In this document: positions 8,015-17,826 of the stretch, piece after piece
Layout: each line of letters starts with the position of its first letter
Position numbering within the stretch: position 1 is the stretch's first letter
Origin: Pseudomonas frederiksbergensis
Lineage (GTDB): Bacteria > Pseudomonadota > Gammaproteobacteria > Pseudomonadales > Pseudomonadaceae
Length of the DNA: 64,000 nucleotides
Assembly (NCBI RefSeq): GCF_001952935.1
Contig: NZ_CP018319.1
Location: forward strand, 310,001 to 374,000
Reading direction: 5' to 3'
Notes under the pieces: model-generated
What the model saw: the letters and a program-made list of their open reading frames with translations, nothing else
Told to the model about the DNA's origin: nothing
Database searches by the model: none
Made by a program: the position numbers and the translations under genes

Positions 8015-9010
8015 ATGAAAGCTTACGCCGTACCTTTCGAGAAGTTCGTCAACCTGGCCGACGCCCGCCTGGGCACCAAGATCATCTCGGTCACCGATGA
8101 CTGGTTCGCTGATGCCAACCGCCTGTTCCAGCCGACCCCGGCGGTGTGGAAGGAGGGCGTGTTCGATGACAACGGCAAGTGGATGGACGGCTGGGAGTCG
8201 CGCCGTAAGCGCTTCGAAGGCTACGACAGCGCGGTGATCCGCCTGGGCGTTCCGGGTTCGATCAAGGGCGTGGACATCGACACTTCATTCTTCACCGGCA
8301 ACTTCCCGCCGTCGGCCTCGCTGGAAGCCTGCTTCCTCGCTTCGGGCGAGCCGGACGACAACACCCAGTGGACTGAAGTGCTGTCCGCCGTCGAGCTGCA
8401 AGGCAACAGCCACCATTACCACGAAATCAGCAATGACAAGGCGTTCAGCCACCTGCGCTTCAACATCTACCCGGATGGTGGCGTGGCCCGTCTGCGTGTT
8501 TACGGTATTCCGTTCCGCGACTGGTCCGCTGTGGGCGACAACGAGCAAGTGGACCTGGCAGCAGCCCTGAACGGTGGCCGCGCCCTCGCCTGCTCCGATG
8601 AACACTTCGGTCGCATGAGCAACATCCTCAACCCGGGCCGCGGCATCAACATGGGCGACGGCTGGGAAACTGCACGTCGTCGCACGCCGGGCAATGACTG
8701 GGTGATCGTCGCACTGGGCCATGCCGGCGAGATCGAGAAAGTCATCGTCGACACCCTGCACTTCAAGGGCAACTACCCGGACACGTGCTCGATCCAGGGC
8801 GCGTTCGTGAAGGGCGGCACCGACAGCCAGATCGAAACCCAATCGCTGTTCTGGCGAGAATTGCTGCCGGCGCAGAAACTGGAAATGCACGCCGAACACA
8901 CCTTCGCCGAACAGATCAAGGCGCTGGGGCCGATCACCCACATCCGCCTGAACGTGTTCCCGGACGGTGGCGTGAGCCGCCTGCGGGTTTTGGGCAAGGT
9001 CGCTAAATAA
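8015..9010 (+). CDS. alc: Allantoicase
   Basis: A 331-residue enzyme hydrolysing allantoate to ureidoglycolate and urea. It is built from two tandem allantoicase repeats of about 160 residues, each with a GWESRRKR or GWETARRR element and a [15 protein letters not shown] or [14 protein letters not shown] element. Both halves close with a FPDGGV-RLRV or [11 protein letters not shown] motif. Full length. It lies 87 bp after uraD without a visible terminator, so it is probably in the same transcript. Confidence 0.96.
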   Translation: MKAYAVPFEKFVNLADARLGTKIISVTDDWFADANRLFQPTPAVWKEGVFDDNGKWMDGWESRRKRFEGYDSAVIRLGVPGSIKGVDIDTSFFTGNFPPSASLEACFLASGEPDDNTQWTEVLSAVELQGNSHHYHEISNDKAFSHLRFNIYPDGGVARLRVYGIPFRDWSAVGDNEQVDLAAALNGGRALACSDEHFGRMSNILNPGRGINMGDGWETARRRTPGNDWVIVALGHAGEIEKVIVDTLHFKGNYPDTCSIQGAFVKGGTDSQIETQSLFWRELLPAQKLEMHAEHTFAEQIKALGPITHIRLNVFPDGGVSRLRVLGKVAK

Positions 9011-9018
9011 GCCGTAAT

Positions 9019-9128
9019 GATCGTTCCCACGCTCCGCGTGGGAATGCATCAATGGACGCTCTGCGTCCGCTTTGGATGTGACGCGGAGCGTCACGGGCTG
9101 CATTCCCACGCAGAGCGTGGGAACGATC
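9019..9128. repeat. GATCGTTCCCAC-type palindromic repeat, copy 2 of 3
   Basis: Same ends and nested arms as the copy at 3135. It lies between alc and allA inside the putative operon, where it may modulate mRNA stability. Confidence 0.9.
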
Positions 9129-9156
9129 AACAGAACTCAACGAAAAGAAGACCAGC

Positions 9157-9660
9157 ATGCGCACATTGACGATTGAACCGCTGACCAAAGAAGCCTTCGC
9201 CCCTTTCGGTGACGTGATCGAAACCGACGGCAGCGATCACTTCATGATCAACAACGGTTCGACCATGCGCTTTCACAAACTGGCGACGGTGGAAACCGCC
9301 ACGCCAGAGGACAAGGCGATCATCAGCATTTTCCGCGCCGACGCGCAGGACATGCCGCTGACCGTCTGCATGCTGGAGCGTCACCCGCTGGGCAGCCAGG
9401 CTTTCATTCCGCTGCTCGGCAACCCCTTTCTGATCGTGGTCGCGCCACTTGGCGATGAACCTGTATCAGGCTTGGTCCGCGCCTTCGTCACCAACGGCAG
9501 GCAGGGCATTAATTACCATCGCGGCGTTTGGCACCATCCGGTGCTGACGATCGAAAAGCGGGATGACTTCCTGGTGGTTGATCGCAGTGGCACAGGCAAT
9601 AACTGCGATGAGCATTTTTTCAAAGAGGATGAGCGTTTGATCCTCGCCCCCCACCAATAA
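9157..9660 (+). CDS. allA: Ureidoglycolate lyase
   Basis: A 167-residue cupin-fold enzyme splitting ureidoglycolate into glyoxylate and urea, the final step encoded by the cluster. The start [19 protein letters not shown], the [13 protein letters not shown] motif and the [14 protein letters not shown] motif are those of the AllA/ureidoglycolate hydrolase family. The start is supported by GAAAAGAAGA upstream. Together with alc it explains urea and glyoxylate as end products; no urease or glyoxylate genes are in the window. Confidence 0.95.
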   Translation: MRTLTIEPLTKEAFAPFGDVIETDGSDHFMINNGSTMRFHKLATVETATPEDKAIISIFRADAQDMPLTVCMLERHPLGSQAFIPLLGNPFLIVVAPLGDEPVSGLVRAFVTNGRQGINYHRGVWHHPVLTIEKRDDFLVVDRSGTGNNCDEHFFKEDERLILAPHQ

Positions 9661-9710
9661 GAGAAGGTCTGATCACTCGACAACAGAGTGACAGGCGAGA
9701 GGTAAAGACT

Positions 9711-11012
9711 GTGGAAGCACATCTGTTGGAATGGCTGAACCTGAGCGTGCGCTGGGTTCACATGATTACTGGCGTGGCCTGGATCGGTGCGTCGTTCTAT
9801 TTCGTCTGGCTGGAAAACAACCTCAATCGGGTCAACCCGAAAAACGGGCTGGCGGGCGATTTGTGGGCGATCCATGGCGGCGGTATCTATCACCTGGAAA
9901 AATACAAACTGGCCCCACCGACCATGCCGGACAACCTGCACTGGTTCAAATGGGAAGCCTATTTCACCTGGCTGTCGGGGGTCGCGCTGCTGTGCGTGGT
10001 GTTCTACTCCAACCCGACGCTCTACCTGCTCGCTCCGGGCAGCAGCCTGACCGGCCCTGAAGGGGTCGCACTGGGCATTGCCTCGTTGTTCGTTGGCTGG
10101 TTCGTCTACTCCTTCCTCTGCGACTCGGCCCTGGGCAAACGTCCTGCCCTGCTTGGTTTTATCCTGTTCGTACTGATCATTGGCGCCGCTTACGGCTTCA
10201 GCAAAGTGTTCAGCGGTCGTGGTGCGTACCTGCACGTCGGCGCGATCATCGGCACCATCATGGTCGGCAACGTGTTCCGCATCATCATGCCGGCCCAGCG
10301 CGCGCTGGTTGCCGCGATTGCCGAAAACCGCACGCCGGATCCGGCGCTCCCGGCCAAAGGCTTGCTGCGTTCGCGTCACAACAACTACTTCACCTTGCCG
10401 GTGCTGTTCATCATGATCAGTAACCACTTCCCGAGCACCTACGGCAGCCAATACAACTGGCTGATCCTGGCCGGGATCGCGGTGCTGGCGGTGTTGGTGC
10501 GTCACTACTTCAACACCCGTCATGACAGCCACAAATTTGCCTGGACCCTGCCCGCCGCGGCAGTGGGCATGATCTGCCTGGCTTACGTGACTGGCCCGGC
10601 GCAGATGTCCAGCGCACCTGAAGTGGCCAAGGCGCCTGGCACCATCGAGTACCAGCCGTTGCCGGAAACTGCCCTCGGTGGTGGCGTGAAACCTGAAGCG
10701 GCGAAACCTGCTGCACCTGCCGCTGCACCGGCTCAGGCGTCCAACGCCGGCCCCGGTTTCGACAAGGTGCACAGCGTGATCCAGGAACGTTGCACGGTTT
10801 GCCATTCTGCCAAACCGACCAGTCCGCTGTTCAGTGCTGCACCGGCCGGCGTGATGCTCGACACCCCCGAGCAGATCCGCCAGAACGCCGCACGCATCCA
10901 GGCACAAGCCGTCACCAGCCAGATCATGCCACTGGGCAACATCACCCAGATGACCCAGCAGGAACGTGACCTGATCGGTGCCTGGATTGTTCAGGGAGCC
11001 CCAACCCAATAA
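9711..11012 (+). CDS. puuD: Membrane urate oxidase PuuD with C-terminal cytochrome c domain
   Basis: A 433-residue integral-membrane urate hydroxylase that starts the pathway by oxidising urate to 5-hydroxyisourate. Residues 1-300 form about eight membrane helices with the conserved MITGVAWIGASFYFVWLEN segment. A proline/alanine-rich linker (about 310-345) leads to a cytochrome c domain with the heme motif CTVCH (Cys361, Cys364, His365). Electrons would pass to the respiratory chain instead of producing hydrogen peroxide. The start is GTG with GAGAGG upstream. Family assignment follows the published PuuD class of cytochrome-fused urate oxidases. Confidence 0.93.
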   Translation: MEAHLLEWLNLSVRWVHMITGVAWIGASFYFVWLENNLNRVNPKNGLAGDLWAIHGGGIYHLEKYKLAPPTMPDNLHWFKWEAYFTWLSGVALLCVVFYSNPTLYLLAPGSSLTGPEGVALGIASLFVGWFVYSFLCDSALGKRPALLGFILFVLIIGAAYGFSKVFSGRGAYLHVGAIIGTIMVGNVFRIIMPAQRALVAAIAENRTPDPALPAKGLLRSRHNNYFTLPVLFIMISNHFPSTYGSQYNWLILAGIAVLAVLVRHYFNTRHDSHKFAWTLPAAAVGMICLAYVTGPAQMSSAPEVAKAPGTIEYQPLPETALGGGVKPEAAKPAAPAAAPAQASNAGPGFDKVHSVIQERCTVCHSAKPTSPLFSAAPAGVMLDTPEQIRQNAARIQAQAVTSQIMPLGNITQMTQQERDLIGAWIVQGAPTQ

Positions 11013-11040
11013 GCAACACGCCGTTGTGGCGTGGGAGCTT

Positions 11041-11176
11041 TTGTGGTGAGGGGGCTTGCCCCCGTTGGGCTGCGAAGCAGCCCCAAAACCGACATTTGCG
11101 TTCCGTCTGAGAGACCGCATCCGCTGGTTTTACGACTGCTTCGCAGTCGAACGGGGGCAAGCCCCCTCGCCACAAA
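11041..11176. repeat. GTGGCGAGGGGGCTTG-type palindromic repeat, copy 1 of 4
   Basis: Long imperfect hairpin beginning TTGTGGTGAGGGGGCTTGCC and ending with its inverse, with nested GCTGCGAAGCAGC and CTGCTTCGCAG segments. Other copies lie at 19131, 22353 and 29375. Confidence 0.85.
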
Positions 11177-11241
11177 GGCTCCCTCGCCACAGGTCTGCCT
11201 GATACAAACATCACAAGAATAAAAAAGATCCGAGGTGTTGC

Positions 11242-12600
11242 ATGTCCGAGCTATCCAAAGCCCGCATCCCCGACGCACCCGCCATTCAGCGTTTGCCCCT
11301 TTTGCAACTGATCCTGGTCGGCCTGCAACACGTTCTGCTGATGTACGGCGGAGCCATCGCGGTGCCGCTGATCATCGGACAGGCCGCGGGCCTGAGTCGT
11401 GAAGAAATCGCCTTCCTGATCAATGCCGACCTGCTGGTAGCCGGGATCGCGACCATCGTGCAGTCCCTGGGCATCGGCCCCATGGGCATTCGCATGCCGG
11501 TGATGATGGGCGCCAGTTTCGCCGCAGTGGGCAGCATGGTCGCCATGGCCGGCATGCCTGGGATCGGCCTGCAAGGGATCTTCGGCGCGACCATCGCCGC
11601 CGGTTTCTTCGGCATGATCATCGCGCCATTCATGTCCAAAGTCGTACGCTTCTTCCCGCCGCTGGTGACCGGCACGGTCATCACCTCGATCGGTTTGTCG
11701 CTGTTCCCCGTGGCCGTGAACTGGGCCGGCGGTGGTGCGGGCGCCGCTCAGTTCGGTTCACCGATTTACCTGGCCATCGCCGCGCTGGTGCTGGCCACCA
11801 TTCTGCTGGTCCACCGCTTCATGCGCGGTTTCTGGGTCAACATTTCCGTGCTGATCGGCATGTGCCTGGGTTACGTGCTCTGCGGCCTGATCGGCATGGT
11901 CGACCTGAGCGGCATGGCCCAGGCGCCGTGGCTACAATTCGTGACCCCGCTGCATTTCGGCATGCCGAAGTTCGAACTCGCACCGATCCTGTCCATGTGC
12001 CTGGTGGTAGTAATAATTTTCGTCGAGTCCACCGGGATGTTCCTGGCGCTGGGCAAAATCACCGGCCAGGACGTCTGCCCACGGATGCTGCGCCGCGGCT
12101 TGTTGTGTGATGCCGGCGCTTCGTTCTTCGCTGGTTTCTTCAACACCTTCACCCACTCCTCTTTCGCGCAGAACATCGGCCTGGTGCAGATGACCGGCGT
12201 GCGTTGCCGCTCGGTGACCATCGTCGCCGGCGGTTTGCTGGTGGTGTTGAGTCTGTTGCCGAAAGCGGCGTTTCTGGTGGCCTCGATTCCGCCCGCCGTA
12301 CTGGGCGGCGCGGCGATTGCGATGTTCGGCATGGTCGCCGCCACCGGGATCAAGATTCTTCAGGAAGCCGACATCGGTGACCGTCGCAACCAGTTGCTGG
12401 TGGCGGTGAGCATCGGTATGGGGTTGATTCCGGTGGTCCGTCCGGAATTCTTCGCCCACCTTCCGCTGTGGATGAGCCCGATCACCCACAGCGGCATCGC
12501 CATGGCCACGCTGAGTGCGCTGTCGCTGAACCTGCTGTTCAACATCCTCGGCGGCGCCGAACGCGCGGCCATCAACGACTGCCACGCGCACCCGCACTGA
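11242..12600 (+). CDS. NCS2-family urate/xanthine permease
   Basis: A 452-residue inner-membrane symporter of the nucleobase-ascorbate transporter family, with about 12-14 helices. Helix 1 carries the conserved QH in GLQHVLLMYGG. The family signature QNxGxxxxTxxxxR appears as QNIGLVQMTGVRCR. Adjacency to puuD and the absence of a uracil-type context make urate or xanthine the likely substrate. The ATG is preceded by GAGGTG. It belongs to a different NCS2 branch from the permease at 3.5 kb. A REP doublet follows at once. Confidence 0.9.
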   Translation: MSELSKARIPDAPAIQRLPLLQLILVGLQHVLLMYGGAIAVPLIIGQAAGLSREEIAFLINADLLVAGIATIVQSLGIGPMGIRMPVMMGASFAAVGSMVAMAGMPGIGLQGIFGATIAAGFFGMIIAPFMSKVVRFFPPLVTGTVITSIGLSLFPVAVNWAGGGAGAAQFGSPIYLAIAALVLATILLVHRFMRGFWVNISVLIGMCLGYVLCGLIGMVDLSGMAQAPWLQFVTPLHFGMPKFELAPILSMCLVVVIIFVESTGMFLALGKITGQDVCPRMLRRGLLCDAGASFFAGFFNTFTHSSFAQNIGLVQMTGVRCRSVTIVAGGLLVVLSLLPKAAFLVASIPPAVLGGAAIAMFGMVAATGIKILQEADIGDRRNQLLVAVSIGMGLIPVVRPEFFAHLPLWMSPITHSGIAMATLSALSLNLLFNILGGAERAAINDCHAHPH

Positions 12601-12618
12601 TCTACCAACGCCACAGAA

Positions 12619-12713
12619 CCTGTGGGAGCGGGCTTGCTCGCGAAGGGGCCATCAGCCTCAACTTCATTGTTGACTGACCTACCGCTTTCGCGAGCAAGCC
12701 CGCTCCCACAGGG
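12619..12713. repeat. REP doublet (inverted pair)
   Basis: CCTGTGGGAGCGGGCTTGCT at the left end is mirrored at the right end, enclosing about 40 bp of unique sequence. Confidence 0.9.
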
Positions 12714-12757
12714 GGAAAACCTGCACCTCCAACAATAAAAACAAGAGGGAGCAACAG

Positions 12758-13543
12758 ATGATTCGGACACAGACAAACATGCTGTTAGGCGGTGGTCTAT
12801 TGGCCGCCAGTCAGGCCATGGCCGGCGATCTGCTGCTGTGGCAGACCAACAGCCTGAGCTATCTGTATGGCAAGGATTTCGCGGTCAACCCGTCGATCCA
12901 GCAGACGATAACCTTTGAGCACGCCGACCGCTGGAAGTACGGCGACAACTTCCTGTTCGTCGACAGCACTTACTACAACGGCGAGAAAGACCGCAACAAA
13001 GGCGTTCACGCCTACTACGGCGAGTTCAGTCCACGCCTGTCTTTCGGCAAAATCCTCGACCGCCGTTTCGAGTTCGGCCCGATCAAGGACGTGTTGCTGG
13101 CCATGACCTACGAGAATGGCGAAGACGACACCGAGGCCTATCTGATCGGCCCCGGTTTCGACCTCGCGGTACCGGGCTTCAATTTTTTCACCTTGAATTT
13201 CTACTATCGCCAGACCGAAGGCTCACGTCCCGGCGACGATGTCTGGCAAATCACGCCGGCCTGGTCCTACACCTTGCCATTGGGCAATTCGAACCTGTTG
13301 ATCGACGGCTACATCGACTGGGTCGTCGATAACGACCAGAACTCGCGGGGCACCTACCACGCCAACCTGCACGTGAACCCGCAGATCAAATATGACCTGG
13401 GGAAAGCCTTGGGCTGGCGAGAGAAACAGGTGTACGTCGGCGTCGAATACAGCTATTGGAAAGACAAATACGGCATCGAAAACAGCACCCGCTTCGACAC
13501 CAATGAAAACACCACCAGCCTGCTGGTGAAGGTGCATTTCTAG
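12758..13543 (+). CDS. Tsx/OmpK-like outer-membrane nucleoside channel, copy 1
   Basis: A 261-residue outer-membrane beta-barrel of the Tsx family. The signal peptide ends in QAMA, with cleavage after residue 22 giving mature GDLLLWQTNSLSYLYG. Alternating hydrophobic/aromatic strands continue to a C-terminal phenylalanine (VKVHF), the usual barrel-assembly signal. Tsx proteins pass nucleosides; placed after the urate permease it may admit urate or nucleosides. The RBS is GAGGGAG. A paralogue of identical length lies 373 bp downstream. Confidence 0.88.
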   Translation: MIRTQTNMLLGGGLLAASQAMAGDLLLWQTNSLSYLYGKDFAVNPSIQQTITFEHADRWKYGDNFLFVDSTYYNGEKDRNKGVHAYYGEFSPRLSFGKILDRRFEFGPIKDVLLAMTYENGEDDTEAYLIGPGFDLAVPGFNFFTLNFYYRQTEGSRPGDDVWQITPAWSYTLPLGNSNLLIDGYIDWVVDNDQNSRGTYHANLHVNPQIKYDLGKALGWREKQVYVGVEYSYWKDKYGIENSTRFDTNENTTSLLVKVHF

Positions 13544-13916
13544 ATGATCCGCAACGGTGCTCCAAACCTGTCGTCGGTGCGCTGTTGCGGGGCACTTGAG
13601 ACCTGGCCAAGGAGTCAGTATTCTCCGCGGCCGCCCGAATCCGGTCTAAAAAAAAGCCCGGATTTAATTCCTGACCAGAAAGCCAACTTATCCCGGCCCT
13701 GGACGGTATCAAGGCACCCAAAAACACTCTCAATCGACTGCTCTTGAGCCGCCGAGCGGGAGTTTTTTGGCTTTTCAAAAGCCTTGGCTCAGCTCTTGCT
13801 AACAGCACTGAAGCTGACCGATTGGATGATTTTTTACAGCGACAGAAAAAGGCGCCACACCAGAGCGCCAACCTTAGAAAAATAACGTGGAACACCTACT
13901 TTTTGGGAGCAACCGA
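13544..13916. other. Intergenic region between the tandem Tsx-like genes
   Basis: No convincing gene. It holds a perfect 15-bp palindrome GGCTTTTCAAAAGCC at 13769-13783 directly after T6, and an inverted GGCGCC/GCGCC pair around 13851-13869. The length suggests that copy 2 has its own promoter. Confidence 0.5.
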
Positions 13917-14702
13917 ATGAAACGTACGTGCACTAGCCTGATGCTGGCGGGATCTTTGCTGGCCGGGGGGCAGGCCATGGCCGGCGACTTGCTGCAATGG
14001 CAGAACAACAGCTTGACCTACCTGTATGGCAAAGACTTCCAGGTCAACCCGCGCATTCAGCAGACCGTGACCTTCGAACACGCCGATGGCTGGAAATACG
14101 GCGACAACTTCGTGTTCGTCGACAAGATCTTCTACAACGGCAAGGAAGACTCCTTCGCCGGTGAGAACACCTACTACGGTGAAATCAGCCCGCGCCTGTC
14201 GTTCGGCAAGATCTTCGATCAGAAACTCGAGTTCGGCCCGATCAAGGACGTGTTGCTGGCCATGACGTACGAGTTCGGTGAAGACGATACCGAGTCCTAC
14301 CTGATCGGTCCTGCTTTTGACCTGGCCATCCCCGGCTTTGATTACTTCCAGCTGAACTTCTACAACCGTCATACCGAAGGCGACCGCCCGGGGGACAATA
14401 TCTGGCAGGTCACACCGGTCTGGTCCTACACCATCCCGGTGGGCGATTCGAACATCCTGGTCGATGGTTTCATGGACTGGGTGGTCGACAACGACGTCAA
14501 CAAAAAAGGCGAATACCACGCCAACCTGCACTTCAATCCACAGGTCAAATACGACCTGGGCAAGGCGCTGAACCTGGGCGAGAAGCAGTTGTACGTGGGT
14601 GTCGAGTATGACTACTGGAAAAACAAGTACGGCATCGAAGACAGCCAGGGTTTCAAGACTGATCAGAGCGTGACCAGTTTCCTGGTCAAGGTGCACTTCT
14701 GA
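13917..14702 (+). CDS. Tsx/OmpK-like outer-membrane nucleoside channel, copy 2
   Basis: A 261-residue paralogue of the preceding gene, aligning along its whole length without gaps as far as can be judged by eye. The signal peptide again ends GGQAMA after residue 22 and the protein ends VKVHF. Shared blocks include SLTYLYGKDF, RLSFGKIF, EFGPIKDVLLAMTYE and KYDLGKAL. Differences cluster in the N-terminal signal and a few loop positions such as the YYGEFS/YYGEIS stretch. ATG 13917 follows GGGAGC; an upstream in-frame start at 13887 would spoil the signal peptide. Substrate preference may differ between copies. Confidence 0.88.
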   Translation: MKRTCTSLMLAGSLLAGGQAMAGDLLQWQNNSLTYLYGKDFQVNPRIQQTVTFEHADGWKYGDNFVFVDKIFYNGKEDSFAGENTYYGEISPRLSFGKIFDQKLEFGPIKDVLLAMTYEFGEDDTESYLIGPAFDLAIPGFDYFQLNFYNRHTEGDRPGDNIWQVTPVWSYTIPVGDSNILVDGFMDWVVDNDVNKKGEYHANLHFNPQVKYDLGKALNLGEKQLYVGVEYDYWKNKYGIEDSQGFKTDQSVTSFLVKVHF

Positions 14703-14725
14703 TTCGGCAGCGTCTGTAAGGACGC

Positions 14726-14794
14726 CATTGCGAGCAGGCTCGCTCCCACATTGGAATGCATTTCAACTGTGGGAGCGAGCCTGCTCGCGAATGG
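14726..14794. repeat. REP doublet (GAGC variant)
   Basis: CATTGCGAGCAGGCTCGCTC on the left is mirrored by GAGCGAGCCTGCTCGCGAATG on the right. Confidence 0.88.
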
Positions 14795-14811
14795 CCGCAA
14801 CACAAAAAATC

Positions 14812-15984
14812 TCAAGCCGAAACCACAGGCTCCGCCAACCCGAGAAACCGACACAACTCCCCGCGCTTGGCCAACGCATCCCGCCGCCCCAAATCAATCA
14901 ATTCGCTGCAATACCCCGCCTCGAACAGCAGATAACTCAGCACCCCCGCCCCGCTCGTCTTGGTCGCCCCCGGCCCGCGCAGAAACAGACGTAGCGCCGC
15001 CGGCAACTCCTGCCGATGCCGCGCCGCAATCTCATCGATCGGCTGACTCGGCGAAATCACCAGCACATCTATCGGCGCCACACCCAGCGCACGCGTCGGT
15101 GTGCCATCGGGCAGCAGATGACTGAACTGATTGAGCCGCTGCAGCAACTCGATGTCACTTTCCAGGCTGTCAATGAACGTGCTGTTGAGCATGTGCCCAC
15201 CGATTTGTGCCAGGCTCGGTTGCTGGCCGGTGTAGGCGCGTTGCAGCGGTTGTTCCGGGTCGACGCCGCGGGGGTTGCCGCTGACGCCCACCACCAGCAC
15301 TCGGCTGGCGCCCAGGTGCAGCGCCGGGCTGATCGGTGCCGACTGGCGTACCGCGCCGTCGCCGAAATACTCTTCACCGATTTTCACAGGCGCAAATAAC
15401 AGCGGAATGGCTGAACTGGCCAGCAAGTGATCGACCGTCAATTGCGTGGGAACGCCGATCCGCCGATGGCGCAACCAGGCATCGATGGTGCCGCCGCCCT
15501 GATAAAAGGTCACGGCCTGACCGGACTCGTAGCCGAACGCGGTCACCGCAACCGCCTGCAACTGCTTCTGTGCAATGGCCTCGGCAATCCCGCTCATCTG
15601 CAGTTTGTCGTCGAGCAGCCCACGCAGCGGCGAACTGTTGAGCAAAGCCACCGGCACCTGAGCGCCAATCCCGAGCAAACTGTGGCTGACAAAACGGCTG
15701 GCCTGGTGGATCACGCCCGGCCAGTCGCTGCGCAGCACCAGATGACTGCGAAAGCCCTGCCAGAAGGCTGTCAGACGTTGAATCGCACCACGAAAATCCA
15801 TCGCCCCACTGGCGAGGCTGACTGCGTTGATTGCGCCGGCCGAAGTGCCGACGATCACCGGAAAAGGATTGCTCGCCCCCACCGGCAACAACTCGGCAAT
15901 CGCCGCCAGCACACCGACCTGATAAGCCGCCCGAGCCCCGCCGCCGGAAAGAATCAACCCTGTTACCGGTTCAGCAGGACTCAT
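14812..15984 (-). CDS. Patatin-like phospholipase family protein
   Basis: A 390-residue serine acyl hydrolase. The oxyanion-hole glycines are in LSGGGARAAY (residues 12-21), the nucleophile is Ser48 in GTSAG and the partner aspartate is Asp209 in DGA, so the catalytic dyad is complete. There is no signal peptide, so it is probably cytoplasmic or membrane-peripheral. It would cleave acyl esters of phospholipids; the substrate is unknown. The gene runs in the same direction as the lipid A acyltransferase 33 bp upstream, suggesting a shared transcript. GGAG precedes the ATG. Confidence 0.92.
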   Translation of the reverse strand: MSPAEPVTGLILSGGGARAAYQVGVLAAIAELLPVGASNPFPVIVGTSAGAINAVSLASGAMDFRGAIQRLTAFWQGFRSHLVLRSDWPGVIHQASRFVSHSLLGIGAQVPVALLNSSPLRGLLDDKLQMSGIAEAIAQKQLQAVAVTAFGYESGQAVTFYQGGGTIDAWLRHRRIGVPTQLTVDHLLASSAIPLLFAPVKIGEEYFGDGAVRQSAPISPALHLGASRVLVVGVSGNPRGVDPEQPLQRAYTGQQPSLAQIGGHMLNSTFIDSLESDIELLQRLNQFSHLLPDGTPTRALGVAPIDVLVISPSQPIDEIAARHRQELPAALRLFLRGPGATKTSGAGVLSYLLFEAGYCSELIDLGRRDALAKRGELCRFLGLAEPVVSA

Positions 15985-16017
15985 CGCAACACTCCATGGT
16001 GCTTATAAGGACGGTGT

Positions 16018-16950
16018 TCAACCGCGTTTTGCGTACAGCTTCGGTTCGCCCGGTGGACGACTCTTGAAGCGGCGATGCGCCCAAAGGTATTGCTCCGGAC
16101 ATTCGCGCAAGACGCCTTCGATCCATTGGTTGATCCGCAGGCAATCGGCCTCTTCGGTTTCGCCGGGAAAGCCCTCGAGCGGTGCATGAATCACCAGTCG
16201 ATAACCGCTGCCGTCCGCCAGACGTTCCTGAGTGAACGGCACCACCAGCGCCTTGCCCAACCGCGCGAACTTGCTGGTGGCGGTGACGGTGGCAGCCTGA
16301 ATCCCGAACAGCGGCACGAAGATACTTTGCTTGGCGCCGTAGTCCTGGTCCGGTGCGTACCAGATTGCCCGGCCTGCGCGCAGCAATTTGAGCATGCCGC
16401 GCACGTCGTCACGCTCCACCGCCAGCGAATCGACGTTGTGCCGCTCGCGTCCCAGGCGCTGGACATAGTCGAACAATGGATTCTTGTGTTCGCGGTACAT
16501 GCCATCAATGGTGTGCTGCTGGCCGAGCAAGGCCGCGCCGATTTCCAGCGTGGTGAAGTGAACGGCCATCAGGATCACGCCTTTGCCGTCGCGCTGGGCT
16601 TTTTTCAAATGCTCCAACCCTTCGACATGGGCCAGCTTCGCCAAACGCTCGCGCGACCACCACCAGCTCATGGCCATCTCGAAAAACGCGATGCCCGTTG
16701 AGGCGAAGTTTTCCTTGAGCAGGCGCTTGCGCTCGGCAGCGGTTTTTTCAGGGAAACACAGTTCGAGATTGCGCTTGGCTATGCGCCGTCTGTCGCCCGC
16801 TACTCGATACATCAATGCACCCAGGGCGCGACCGATCGACAGCAACGCCGGATACGGTAGCTGGACAATCAGCCACAACAGCCCCAAGCCACACCACAGC
16901 GGCCAGAAACGTGGAGATAGAAATGCTGTTCGAAAACGCGGGCGATCCAT
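16018..16950 (-). CDS. lpxL: Lipid A late acyltransferase (LpxL/HtrB family)
   Basis: A 310-residue inner-membrane enzyme transferring a secondary acyl chain to Kdo-lipid A or its precursor. An N-terminal hydrophobic helix (residues 15-38) is followed by the catalytic HX4E motif, His131 to Glu136 in AVHFTTLE. The upstream AKRNLELCFPEKT block is typical of the family. I chose ATG 16950 because upstream in-frame residues show no family similarity. It is divergent from minC, as htrB is in P. aeruginosa. Acyl position and chain length cannot be read from sequence. Confidence 0.92.
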   Translation of the reverse strand: MDRPRFRTAFLSPRFWPLWCGLGLLWLIVQLPYPALLSIGRALGALMYRVAGDRRRIAKRNLELCFPEKTAAERKRLLKENFASTGIAFFEMAMSWWWSRERLAKLAHVEGLEHLKKAQRDGKGVILMAVHFTTLEIGAALLGQQHTIDGMYREHKNPLFDYVQRLGRERHNVDSLAVERDDVRGMLKLLRAGRAIWYAPDQDYGAKQSIFVPLFGIQAATVTATSKFARLGKALVVPFTQERLADGSGYRLVIHAPLEGFPGETEEADCLRINQWIEGVLRECPEQYLWAHRRFKSRPPGEPKLYAKRG

Positions 16951-17068
16951 TAAAGGTTCCGGAAAGACAATGGCCGCGCATTCTACATCGTTCGACCCGG
17001 CTTGCGGCTCGCGGGCGTTCTCGTTATAAGTCTCGGCACTTTTAGTGACAAGTCGTTGTATGCCGACC

Positions 17069-17806
17069 ATGAGCCAAACCGAACCGCTAGACCAAGATCC
17101 CGTGTTCCAGCTGAAGGGCAGCATGCTCGCCATTACTGTGCTGGAACTGGCTCGTAACGACCTCGAGAACCTCGATCGTCAACTGGCCGCCAAGGTCGCC
17201 CAGGCGCCTAACTTCTTTAGTAACGCGCCACTGGTGCTGGCCCTGGACAAACTCCCGGCCGGCGAAGGCGCGGTCGATCTGCCGAGCCTGATGCGCGTCT
17301 GCCGCCAGCATGGCCTGCGCACCCTGGCGATTCGTGCCAGCCGTATCGAAGACATTGCCGCGGCCATTGCGGTCGACCTGCCGGTGCTGCCACCGTCCGG
17401 CGCCCGTGAGCGTCCGTTGGACCCGCTCGAAGGCCAAGTGAAGAAAAAACCGGAAAAACCGCCGGAGCCGACAATCAAGCCAACGAAAATCATCACCTCG
17501 CCCGTACGCGGTGGGCAGCAGATTTATGCCCAGGGCTGCGATCTGGTGGTGATCTCCTCGGTCAGCCCGGGGGCGGAACTTCTCGCCGATGGCAACATCC
17601 ATGTATACGGCCCGATGCGTGGTCGAGTGTTGGCCGGTGTCAAAGGCGACACGAAAGCCAGGATTTTCTGTCAGCAAATGAGCGCTGAACTGGTCTCCAT
17701 CGCAGGGCACTACAAGGTTTCGGAGGATCTGCGTCGCGACCCTTTGTGGGGCGCGGGCGTACAGGTCAGCCTGTCGGGCGATGTGTTGAACATCATTCGG
17801 CTTTAA
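17069..17806 (+). CDS. minC: Septum-site determining protein MinC
   Basis: A 245-residue inhibitor of FtsZ polymerisation. The N-terminal domain (about residues 8-110) is followed by a [16 protein letters not shown] linker and a C-terminal beta-helix with repeated glycines ([37 protein letters not shown]) that dimerises and binds MinD. An in-frame ATG at 17060 would add MPT. Neither start has a good Shine-Dalgarno. MinC leads the min cluster but is separated from minD by 200 bp. Confidence 0.95.
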   Translation: MSQTEPLDQDPVFQLKGSMLAITVLELARNDLENLDRQLAAKVAQAPNFFSNAPLVLALDKLPAGEGAVDLPSLMRVCRQHGLRTLAIRASRIEDIAAAIAVDLPVLPPSGARERPLDPLEGQVKKKPEKPPEPTIKPTKIITSPVRGGQQIYAQGCDLVVISSVSPGAELLADGNIHVYGPMRGRVLAGVKGDTKARIFCQQMSAELVSIAGHYKVSEDLRRDPLWGAGVQVSLSGDVLNIIRL

Positions 17807-17826
17807 CGGATACTGCCGCATTTTCC

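Noticed and set aside
9513..11120. 535-codon open frame on the minus strand opposite puuD
   Set aside because: It runs antisense to a clear gene, is rich in His/Arg/Gly as expected for a GC-rich shadow, and shows no family motif.
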